In this document: piece by piece, positions 1 to 5,611 of the stretch
Layout: each line of letters opens with the position of its first letter
Position numbering within the stretch: position 1 is the stretch's first letter
Assembly: GCA_030593185.1 (NCBI GenBank)
Contig: JAUVHQ010000136.1
Span: forward strand, 1-6,081
DNA from: Bacteroidota bacterium
GTDB lineage: Bacteria > Bacteroidota > Bacteroidia > Bacteroidales > VadinHA17
DNA: 6,081 nucleotides
Reading direction: 5' to 3'
Notes under the pieces: model-generated
Told to the model about the DNA's origin: nothing
Database searches by the model: none
Seen by the model: only the letters and a program-made list of their open reading frames with translations
Position numbers and translations under genes: made by a program

Positions 1-98
1 AACTCGTAACACTTTGGAAAAATGAAGAAATAAGAGAGGTGAGTGGGTGAGTAAGTTGAGTAGGTAAATAAGGAGGAAGAATGAAGAGGTGAGGTTTT
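1..98. repeat. Purine-rich spacer with weak 7-nt periodicity
   Basis: No credible reading frame is present. The + strand is strongly G/A-rich and can be cut into heptamers such as AGGAGGA, AGAATGA and AGAGGTG (71-91). The 12-mer TAAGGAGGAAGA at 69-80 recurs exactly at 2410-2421 in the spacer after ftsX, and 71-94 matches 2412-2435 at 19 of 24 positions without gaps. The left end (5-24) matches 2907-2926, just before uppP, at 17 of 20 positions. These matches suggest the same kind of repeat-derived spacer as the others in this window. The left edge is cut by the window, so its full extent and the upstream gene are unknown. The periodicity here is weaker than in the other spacers. Confidence 0.5.
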
Positions 99-107
99 AA
101 ACGGATT

Positions 108-265
108 TTAAAGCGTGAAAAAGGATTTTGCGAGGAGCGTAACGACGAAGCAATCTCCCAAAAACAATCAGAATGCCAAATAAATTGACTGTCATGAGCT
201 TTACGAAAAGCCATGAAAGATTGCTTCACTTCGTTCGCAAAATCCATAAACTTTTTGTGCTTTAA
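108..265. repeat. Long imperfect palindrome (REP/MITE-like) with nested hairpin
   Basis: Four arm pairs are nested concentrically: TTAAAGC (108-114) with GCTTTAA (259-265); AAAAA (118-122) with TTTTT (252-256); GGATTTTGCG (123-132) with CGCAAAATCC (236-245); GAAGCAATCT (147-156) with AGATTGCTTC (218-227). Inside them a separate hairpin has TCATG+GCTTT (192-202, one bulged A at 197) pairing with AAAGC+CATGA (207-216) around the loop ACGA. The inner arms, with words such as GCGAGGAGCG and GACGAAGCAATCT, resemble from memory a palindromic intergenic repeat common in Bacteroidota and some other phyla, typically read as TTGCGAGGAGCG...GACGAAGCAATC. It has no coding capacity. It lies upstream of the ilvE promoter candidate, so it could be a non-autonomous mobile repeat, or a structured RNA end of an upstream transcript. 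Only one copy is visible here. Confidence 0.7.
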
Positions 266-336
266 GAGTATGCATAAGTTGTAACCGAAATATAAATTCT
301 GAAAGCTAATAAATACGAAATATTATGATAATTAAA

Positions 337-367
337 TTGTTTTGTCAGTTTAGATAAATTATTTTTG
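337..367 (+). promoter_or_regulatory. Candidate Bacteroidota-type promoter for ilvE
   Basis: TATTTTTG at 360-367 matches the Bacteroidota -7 consensus TAnnTTTG exactly. A TTG at 337-339 lies 20 nt upstream, which fits the -33 element spacing. A TTTG at 341-344 is an alternative but is closer (15 nt) than usual. Transcription would begin near 374, giving a 5' leader of about 30 nt with no Shine-Dalgarno sequence. The surroundings are AT-rich, so a chance match is possible. I found no comparably good match before the other genes, which fits this promoter driving the downstream cluster. Confidence 0.55.
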
Positions 368-405
368 GGCTGCGTTTAAAACTTATTTAAAAACTATTAT
401 AAAAT

Positions 406-1425
406 ATGAAAAATATTGACTGGAAAAATCTGCCATTTGGTTATCAAAAAACAGATTATAATATTCGATGCTATTATAAAGATGGCAGATGGGGAGAACC
501 GGAAATTTCTTCATCGGAATATTTTAAAATACATATTGCAGCTACAGCACTACATTATGGACAGGAAGCATTTGAGGGAATGAAAGCTTTTCGGGGAAAA
601 GACGGGAAAATACGCTTATTTCGTTGGGAAGAAAATTCAACGAGACTTAATAATTCTGCAAAAGGGATAAAAATGGCTGAAGTGCCCGGAGAACTTTTTA
701 AAGAAATGATATTTAAAGCAGTGAAATTAAATGAAGAATTTATTCCTCCATATGGATCAGGTGCAGCATTATACATTCGCCCATTGCTTTTCGGATCAGG
801 TCCTGGTGTTGGTGTGAGACCCTCTGCAGAATATGCATTTATTGTTTTTGTTACTCCGGTTGGTCCATATTTTAAAGATGGTATAAAGCCGGTTAACATG
901 TTACTTTGCCGAGATTTTGACAGGGCTGCTCCGTTAGGAACAGGGAATATAAAAGTTGGAGGTAACTACGCTGCAAGCCTTGTCCCGGTTGAAATAGCAC
1001 ATGATAAAGGATTTGCCAATGTTCTGTTTTTAGATGCAAAAGATAAGAAATATATTGACGAATGTGGTCCGGCAAATTTCTTTGGAATAAAGGAAAATAC
1101 ATATATAACACCCGAATCACCATCAATATTACCTTCAATTACAAATAAAAGTCTTATTCAGCTTGCTGAAGATATAGGATTGAAAACAGAACGCAGAAGA
1201 ATTGCTTTTGAAGAACTGGATACTTTTGATGAGGTGGGAGCATGCGGAACTGCTGCCGTAATTAGCCCCATTAAATCTATCACAGATCCTATAAATAGTA
1301 AAATTTATAAGTTTTGTAAAGATGATAATCCGGGACAGATTTCCATGAAATTGTATGAAAAATTAATTGCTATTCAAAATGGTGATGAACCTGATTTGCA
1401 TGGATGGGTTGAAATAGTTGAATAA
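406..1425 (+). CDS. ilvE: Branched-chain amino acid aminotransferase (PLP class IV)
   Basis: The enzyme interconverts leucine, isoleucine or valine and 2-oxoglutarate with the matching 2-oxo acids and glutamate, the last step of branched-chain synthesis in the cytoplasm. At 339 aa it fits the longer, eukaryote-like BCAT subgroup rather than the ~309-aa E. coli IlvE form. Visible family signatures are YGQEAFEGMKAFR (51-63), RPLLFGSGPGVGV (125-137), GTGNIKVGGNYAAS (178-191) with K183 as the expected PLP Schiff-base lysine, DECGPANFFG (218-227) with E219, and the phosphate-binding GTAAVISPI (281-289). The ATG at 406 is preferred because the conserved protein begins soon after it and the promoter candidate lies just upstream; the leader is A/T-rich with no Shine-Dalgarno. 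The stop is 5 nt from the ftsX start, so the two are probably co-transcribed although functionally unrelated. No leader peptide or T-box attenuator is visible. Confidence 0.95.
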   Translation: MKNIDWKNLPFGYQKTDYNIRCYYKDGRWGEPEISSSEYFKIHIAATALHYGQEAFEGMKAFRGKDGKIRLFRWEENSTRLNNSAKGIKMAEVPGELFKEMIFKAVKLNEEFIPPYGSGAALYIRPLLFGSGPGVGVRPSAEYAFIVFVTPVGPYFKDGIKPVNMLLCRDFDRAAPLGTGNIKVGGNYAASLVPVEIAHDKGFANVLFLDAKDKKYIDECGPANFFGIKENTYITPESPSILPSITNKSLIQLAEDIGLKTERRRIAFEELDTFDEVGACGTAAVISPIKSITDPINSKIYKFCKDDNPGQISMKLYEKLIAIQNGDEPDLHGWVEIVE

Positions 1426-1430
1426 TAAAG

Positions 1431-2306
1431 ATGAAAATAAAAAAACTGAAAACTACCAGAAGAAGATTAAGAGGTTCCTATATTTCATCTGTTATTAGTA
1501 TTTCTCTGGTACTTTTTTTACTTGGAATTCTGGGTTTGCTTATGCTTAATGCTCATAAACTTTCGGTTTATGTGAAAGAAAATATCAGTTTTTCAGTAAT
1601 AATCAAAGATCAGGTAAAAGAAGTTGAGATTAAAAAATTGCAAAAGGAGCTGGACGCTTCCGGTTATATTAAATCGACTGAATATGTATCGAAAGAAAAT
1701 GCTGCCAGGGAGTTGCAGGAAGATCTTGGAGAGGATTTTATTGATTTTCTCGGATATAATCCCCTGCTAGCATCTATTGATGTTTATCTTTATGCCGATT
1801 TCGCTAACCCTGATAGTATTAATGTTATTGAGGATAATTTGTTATCATATCCAATGGTGAAGGAAGTTTTTTATCAGGAATCGCTTATACATTTAATAAA
1901 TGAGAATGTTAGAAAAATAGGAGTGTTTCTGTTAACATTCAGTGGTTTGTTGTTTCTTGTAGCCATAACACTAATCAATAATACAATAAGACTATCAGTT
2001 TATTCAAAACGTTTTATTATCCATACTATGCAATTGGTTGGTGCAACAAGAGCTTTTATACGATGGCCATTTCTTGCAAAAAGCACATTGCATGGGGTGC
2101 TTGGAGGACTATTTACTATAATGTTATTATTGGGACTTCTCTATTTTATTCAAAAAGAGTTTATAGAAATTTTCAGTTTTCGAGATGCAGATATAATAGC
2201 AATTCTTTTTGCCGGAATAATTTTTATGGGGATTGTTCTGAACTGGATTTCAACATACTTTGCGGTAAATAAATATCTCAGGATGGAAGAGGATGAGTTG
2301 TTTTAA
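1431..2306 (+). CDS. ftsX: Cell division protein FtsX (ABC transporter permease-like)
   Basis: FtsX is the inner-membrane partner of the ATPase FtsE and relays divisome state to peptidoglycan hydrolases in the periplasm. The 291-aa protein has the standard layout: a basic cytoplasmic N-terminus (KIKKLKTTRRRLRG), TM1 at about 17-40, an extracytoplasmic domain at about 41-160, then TM2 (about 163-184), TM3 (about 219-241) and TM4 (about 254-277) with a short acidic tail. The stretch NNTIRLSVYSKRFIIHTMQL followed by VGAT (183-205), after TM2, is the conserved FtsX cytoplasmic signature. ftsE is not adjacent, which from memory is usual in Bacteroidota. The gene starts 5 nt after ilvE; AATAATAAAG precedes the ATG, with no Shine-Dalgarno. 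Its stop codon directly abuts a 7-nt-periodic repeat spacer. The family assignment is firm; which hydrolase it controls cannot be read from the sequence. Confidence 0.93.
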   Translation: MKIKKLKTTRRRLRGSYISSVISISLVLFLLGILGLLMLNAHKLSVYVKENISFSVIIKDQVKEVEIKKLQKELDASGYIKSTEYVSKENAARELQEDLGEDFIDFLGYNPLLASIDVYLYADFANPDSINVIEDNLLSYPMVKEVFYQESLIHLINENVRKIGVFLLTFSGLLFLVAITLINNTIRLSVYSKRFIIHTMQLVGATRAFIRWPFLAKSTLHGVLGGLFTIMLLLGLLYFIQKEFIEIFSFRDADIIAILFAGIIFMGIVLNWISTYFAVNKYLRMEEDELF

Positions 2307-2530
2307 GAGCAAAGAGCAAAGAGCGGAGGGCAGAGAGTAAAGAAGTAAAAAGGCAAAAGTGAAGAGAGAAGAGGAGAAGTAAGAAGTTGGAAGAAGAAAG
2401 AGTGGTGAGTAAGGAGGAAGAGATGAGAGGTGAGAGATGAGTAGTGAGCAAAACTACAAGCAAACATTTAACTTATAACTTTTCACTTTTAAATCATTAC
2501 ATATCAACTTATAAAAACCAAGTACCTAAA
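2307..2530. repeat. Degenerate 7-nt tandem repeat spacer, ftsX/DUF3098
   Basis: Starting at the base after the ftsX stop, the sequence divides into heptamers in one register: GAGCAAA, GAGCAAA, GAGCGGA, GGGCAGA, GAGTAAA (2307-2341), later AGAGATG, AGAGGTG, AGAGATG, AGTAGTG (2419-2446), then TTAACTT, ATAACTT, TTCACTT (2468-2488). Neighbouring units agree at 21 of 28, 16 of 21 and 11 of 14 positions in these three blocks, counted by hand. The middle part (about 2342-2418) is G/A-rich and its periodicity is less certain. No open frame resembling a protein is present, and I see no clear terminator or promoter. The last bases before the DUF3098 start (2531-2540) are plain AT-rich leader. Confidence 0.65.
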
Positions 2531-2540
2531 CAAATAGATT

Positions 2541-2795
2541 ATGGCAATAAAAAAGAAGAATGAACAAACAAACTCCGGTTTTCCATTGGGCAGAGAGAAT
2601 TATATATTATTAATTATTGGATTCGTTATTATTATTACAGGCTTTCTTCTTATGATCGGAGGAAAAGCAGAAAATCCTGATGAATTTCATGCTGAGGAGA
2701 TATTTAGCTTCAGAAGAATAACACTGGCTCCGATTATTGTATTATTCGGATTTGTCTTTGAAATTTGGGCTATCATGAAGAAACCTAAAGAGTAG
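2541..2795 (+). CDS. DUF3098 family small membrane protein
   Basis: This is an 84-aa protein of unknown function belonging, by its recognisable pattern, to the Bacteroidota-specific DUF3098 family. A lysine-rich cytoplasmic N-terminus (KKKNEQ) leads into TM1 at about 21-40 (NYILLIIGFVIIITGFLLM), a short polar loop (GKAENPDEFHAEEIFSFRRI, 41-60) and TM2 at about 61-79, ending in KKPKE. The loop words NPDEF and IFSFRRITLAP are the most family-like part. It has no signal peptide cleavage site or catalytic motif. Its constant position from memory between ftsX and uppP suggests an accessory role in division or envelope synthesis, which is inference only. It is set apart from both neighbours by repeat-rich spacers of 234 and 159 nt. 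The ATG at 2541 follows CAAATAGATT; no Shine-Dalgarno is present. Confidence 0.88.
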   Translation: MAIKKKNEQTNSGFPLGRENYILLIIGFVIIITGFLLMIGGKAENPDEFHAEEIFSFRRITLAPIIVLFGFVFEIWAIMKKPKE

Positions 2796-2935
2796 GGGAA
2801 AAAAATCGAAAGTCGAAAGTGAAGAAAAACGAACCAGCACCCAGTAACTGAACTCGTAACTCGCTTCGTCCGCCGTAGTGGAAACGAAGGTGAATAACCC
2901 GAAACACGTAACTCTTTGAAATAATGTAATTTCAA
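2796..2935. repeat. Repeat-derived spacer, DUF3098/uppP
   Basis: No gene is visible in this spacer. It has heptamer-like stretches: AATCGAA, AGTCGAA (2804-2817); CCCAGTA, ACTGAAC, TCGTAAC (2840-2860); and GAATAAC, CCGAAAC, ACGTAAC (2892-2912). AGCACCCAGTAAC (2836-2848) is, with one mismatch, the reverse complement of the GTTACTGGGTACT that occurs twice after queA. AACTCGTAAC at 2851-2860 is identical to positions 1-10. Between the last two heptamer blocks, 2861-2891 is more GC-rich, contains a small inverted pair CTTCGT (2864-2869) and ACGAAG (2884-2889), and shifts the heptamer phase by 3 nt. The remaining 2936-2954 is AT-rich leader for uppP. Confidence 0.5.
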
Positions 2936-2954
2936 AATAAACTCACATTTTTTT

Positions 2955-3737
2955 ATGAGCTGGTTTGAAGCACTCCTTTTAGGATTAATACAGGGGGCTA
3001 CAGAATTTTTGCCGGTAAGCAGCAGCGGACATCTTGAACTCGGGAAACATTTTTTGCAAATAGAGACCGAACAAAGTTTAAGTTTTACAGTAGTTGTTCA
3101 TGGTGCTACGGTATTATCTACAATAGTTGTTTTTTGGAAGGAGATCAGAGATCTGTTTTCAGGATTCATAACTTTTAAATGGAACAATGAAAATAAATAT
3201 ATTGTAAAAATATTAGTGTCAGTGATCCCCGTGGGGTTTCTCGGCTTGTTTTTCGAAGAGGAAGTAAAACAATTTTTTACCGGAAATATTGTTTTTGTAG
3301 GCGCTATGCTTCTGGTTACAGCTACATTGCTATCATTAACATATATTTCAAAATCAAGAGGGAAAAATATTTCATTCCTTGATGCTTTTGTAATAGGAAT
3401 AGCACAGGCATTTGCTGTTTTACCAGGTATTTCAAGATCAGGAGCAACTATTGCAACAGGCATAATGCTTGGAAATAATAAAAAAGAGATTGCACAATTC
3501 TCATTCTTAATGGTTCTTATACCTGTAATCGGAGCAAACTTGAAAGATATTTTATCCGGCGAGTTTTCAGAAGCCTCTAATATCGGGATTATACCTATTG
3601 TTGTTGGTTTTATTGCCGCATTTGTTTCCGGACTTCTTGCATGTAAATGGATGATTAATCTTGTAAAAAGGGGAAAATTGATTACTTTTGCAATTTATTG
3701 CACGATTATTGGTTTTTTGGCAATCTTGTTAGGGTAA
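2955..3737 (+). CDS. uppP: Undecaprenyl-diphosphatase UppP/BacA
   Basis: UppP is an integral membrane enzyme that dephosphorylates undecaprenyl diphosphate to the monophosphate, recycling the lipid carrier for peptidoglycan and other surface polymers; overproduction is known to give bacitracin resistance. Both active-site motifs are intact: QGATEFLPVSSSGH (13-26), giving the (E/Q)xxxE pair Q13/E17 and H26, and PGISRSGAT (157-165) with R161 and S160/S162. The length of 260 aa is close to E. coli UppP (273). Alternating hydrophobic segments at about 47-61, 86-102, 112-131, 143-156, 183-200, 212-231 and 244-259 fit the multi-pass fold. The start ATG at 2955 follows a run of T with no Shine-Dalgarno, and the N-terminus MSWFEALLLGLIQG aligns with the family start. 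The stop is separated from the truB start by one base, so translation is probably coupled. Confidence 0.96.
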   Translation: MSWFEALLLGLIQGATEFLPVSSSGHLELGKHFLQIETEQSLSFTVVVHGATVLSTIVVFWKEIRDLFSGFITFKWNNENKYIVKILVSVIPVGFLGLFFEEEVKQFFTGNIVFVGAMLLVTATLLSLTYISKSRGKNISFLDAFVIGIAQAFAVLPGISRSGATIATGIMLGNNKKEIAQFSFLMVLIPVIGANLKDILSGEFSEASNIGIIPIVVGFIAAFVSGLLACKWMINLVKRGKLITFAIYCTIIGFLAILLG

Positions 3738-3738
3738 T

Positions 3739-4455
3739 ATGTTTCCGGTAAAAAAAAATGATTTTCAGGAAGGACAGGTATTAATATTCTATAAACCATA
3801 TCATTGGACCTCTTTTGATTTAGTAAGAAAAATAAAGATAATTTTACGGAAACGATTAAATCAAAAAATAAAAATCGGGCATGCTGGTACATTAGACCCT
3901 TTAGCAACGGGATTAATCATTTTATGTACAGGCAAAGCTACTAAACAAATTTCCGGATTTCAGGACCTGAATAAAGAATATATTGCAACAATTGAATTGG
4001 GAAAAACAACTCCGTCATTTGATCTTGAAACGGAAGTTGATAAAAAATATAAATTAGAACATATAACTAAAAATCTTTTTGAATCGGTTCTTACAACTTT
4101 TACAGGAGAAACTGACCAGGTGCCACCTGTCTATTCTGCTAAGAAGCATAAAGGCAAGAGAGCATATGAATTTGCACGGAGGGGTATTGAGATTGAACTT
4201 AAGCCTGACCGGATTAATATTTATGAATTAGAATTGTTGGAATTTAATCTTCCTTTAGTTAAATTAAGGATATTGTGTAGTAAGGGAACTTATATACGGG
4301 CTTTGGCAAGAGATATCGGAAAAGCCCTTGATAGCGGAGCATATCTAAAAACATTAGAGAGAACACGAATAGGGAATTATTGTATAAATGACGCTTTTAC
4401 AATAGATGATTTTGAAAAAGATATTTCCAGTATAGCTATACATTATCCTGAATAA
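3739..4455 (+). CDS. truB: tRNA pseudouridine(55) synthase TruB
   Basis: TruB converts U55 in the T-loop of tRNAs to pseudouridine. The catalytic motif is GHAGTLDPLATGLI (47-60) with D53 as the nucleophilic aspartate. Other family signatures are the N-terminal YKPYHWTSFDLV (18-29), where DKP/NKP is more usual, KEYIATIELG (79-88) with Y81, QVPPVYSAKKHKGKRAYEFA (127-146), and the C-terminal GTYIRALARDIG (183-194) with R187. The protein is 238 aa against about 314 in E. coli and ends soon after the catalytic domain, so the C-terminal PUA-type RNA-binding domain is absent; short forms like this are, from memory, normal in Bacteroidota. The ATG lies one base after the uppP stop, indicating tight coupling, and queA follows 21 nt later. 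I see no broken motif. Confidence 0.95.
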   Translation: MFPVKKNDFQEGQVLIFYKPYHWTSFDLVRKIKIILRKRLNQKIKIGHAGTLDPLATGLIILCTGKATKQISGFQDLNKEYIATIELGKTTPSFDLETEVDKKYKLEHITKNLFESVLTTFTGETDQVPPVYSAKKHKGKRAYEFARRGIEIELKPDRINIYELELLEFNLPLVKLRILCSKGTYIRALARDIGKALDSGAYLKTLERTRIGNYCINDAFTIDDFEKDISSIAIHYPE

Positions 4456-4476
4456 CCATAATAAAACCATAAGCCG

Positions 4477-5532
4477 ATGAAAATGAAATTGTCTCAGTTT
4501 AATTATAATTTGCCTTCAAATCTGATTGCAATATACCCTGAAAAAAATCGGGACGAATCCCGTTTGATGGTTTTTCACAGAGATACCGGTAAGATTGAAC
4601 ACAAAGTATTTAAGGATGTTATTAGTTATTTTGAGGATAAGGATGTACTTGTATTTAACAATACTAAAGTCTTCCCGGCAAGGTTGCACGGTAATAAGGA
4701 AAAAACAGGGGCTGAGATTGAAGTGTTTTTATTAAGAGAGCTTAGCAAGGAGCAAAGGCTATGGGATGTTCTTGTTGATCCGGCCAGAAAAATAAGAATT
4801 GGGAATAAGCTTTATTTTGGCGATGAGGAAATACTTGTTGCGGAAGTGATTGATAATACAACTTCACGGGGACGAACCCTGAGATTTCTTTATGACGGCT
4901 CTTATGAAGAGTTTAAGAAAACATTGTATAATTTGGGAGAAACCCCATTGCCGAAATTTATTAAAAGAGAAGTAGAGCCGGAAGACAGGGAAAGATATCA
5001 GACAGTTTTTGCAAAACATGAAGGAGCTGTTGCCGCACCTACAGCAGGAATGCATTTCAGTAAACAGTTGTTAAAACGATTTGAGATAAAGGGGATAGAA
5101 TTTGCGGAGATTACATTGCATGTAGGTTTGGGGAATTTCAGAACCGTTGATGTGGAAGATCTAACTAAGCATAAAATGGATTCGGAGAAGATTTTTATTT
5201 CTGAGGAAGCAGCCCAAATAATAGGCAATGCAAAAGATAGAAAAAGCGCTATATGTTCTGTTGGAACAACGGTTATGAGAACACTTGAAAGTTCAGTATC
5301 AACCGATGGTTACGTTAAACCATTTAACGGTTGGACAAATAAATTTATTTTCCCTCCCTACGAATTCAACGTGCCAACAAGGATGATCAGTAATTTTCAT
5401 CTTCCATATTCCACCTTACTAATGATGGTTTCAGCTTTTGCTGGATTTAAAGACCTGTTTAATGCTTATAAAGTTGCCATTAAAGAAGAATACAGGTTTG
5501 GAACCTATGGCGATGCGATGTTAATAATTTAA
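4477..5532 (+). CDS. queA: SAM:tRNA ribosyltransferase-isomerase QueA
   Basis: QueA transfers and isomerises the ribosyl group of S-adenosylmethionine onto preQ1 in tRNA anticodons, giving epoxyqueuosine, the penultimate queuosine intermediate. The 351-aa length matches E. coli (356). Signatures in order are LPSNLIAIYPEKNRDESRL (12-30), FNNTKVFPARLHG (60-72), RYQTVFAKHEGAVAAPTAGM (173-192), LHVGLGNFRTV (214-224), HKMDSE (232-237), VGTTVMRTLES (262-272), NFHLPYSTLLMMVSAFAG (306-323) and the terminal YGDAMLI (344-350). HKMDSE stands where many QueA proteins have HxMHxE, and GETPLPKFI replaces the commoner GxMPLPPYI; both look like lineage variants. Two starts are possible, ATG at 4477 or at 4483, which would begin MKLSQF; both are in frame and no Shine-Dalgarno decides between them. 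It closes the + strand gene cluster; the stop is followed within 2 nt by a heptamer array. Confidence 0.95.
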   Translation: MKMKLSQFNYNLPSNLIAIYPEKNRDESRLMVFHRDTGKIEHKVFKDVISYFEDKDVLVFNNTKVFPARLHGNKEKTGAEIEVFLLRELSKEQRLWDVLVDPARKIRIGNKLYFGDEEILVAEVIDNTTSRGRTLRFLYDGSYEEFKKTLYNLGETPLPKFIKREVEPEDRERYQTVFAKHEGAVAAPTAGMHFSKQLLKRFEIKGIEFAEITLHVGLGNFRTVDVEDLTKHKMDSEKIFISEEAAQIIGNAKDRKSAICSVGTTVMRTLESSVSTDGYVKPFNGWTNKFIFPPYEFNVPTRMISNFHLPYSTLLMMVSAFAGFKDLFNAYKVAIKEEYRFGTYGDAMLII

Positions 5533-5534
5533 GA

Positions 5535-5611
5535 GTTACTGGGTACTTGTTACTGGTTACTGGGTACTAGGTACTAGGTGCTTTGGTCTATTCTCCATGC
5601 TCTTTGCTCTT
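5535..5611. repeat. Heptameric tandem repeat array between convergent genes
   Basis: Eleven consecutive 7-nt units tile this stretch in a single register: GTTACTG, GGTACTT, GTTACTG, GTTACTG, GGTACTA, GGTACTA, GGTGCTT, TGGTCTA, TTCTCCA, TGCTCTT, TGCTCTT. Adjacent units agree at 52 of 70 positions, counted by hand, which is far above chance. The core pattern is G(G/T)TACT(A/G/T), drifting into TGCTCTT at the right. The array starts 2 nt after the queA stop and its final T is the first base of the glycosylase stop codon on the other strand, so it fills essentially the whole convergent spacer. No hairpin-plus-T-tract terminator is evident. Confidence 0.82.

Noticed and set aside
246..405. T-box or leader-peptide attenuator controlling ilvE
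   Set aside because: There is no run of branched-chain codons in a short frame, no T-box sequence and no terminator/antiterminator pair; the predicted leader is only about 30 nt.
555..1138. Two - strand open frames of 114 and 81 aa inside ilvE
   Set aside because: They lie wholly within a well-supported gene and show no family-like motifs.
2278..2463. A 61-aa leucine/serine-rich open frame on the - strand resembling a small membrane protein
   Set aside because: It is the complement of a G/A-rich heptamer repeat tract; its Leu/Ser/Thr bias follows from that composition, and it overlaps the 3' end of ftsX.
2461..2540. Promoter for the DUF3098 gene
   Set aside because: The region is AT-rich, but no TAnnTTTG element at a sensible distance from a TTG could be found.
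3098..3463. A 121-aa - strand open frame inside uppP
   Set aside because: It is a shadow of the uppP coding sequence, which carries both intact catalytic motifs.
5535..5611. CRISPR-like repeat array
   Set aside because: The units are 7 nt, contiguous and degenerate, with no spacers, and no cas genes are present.
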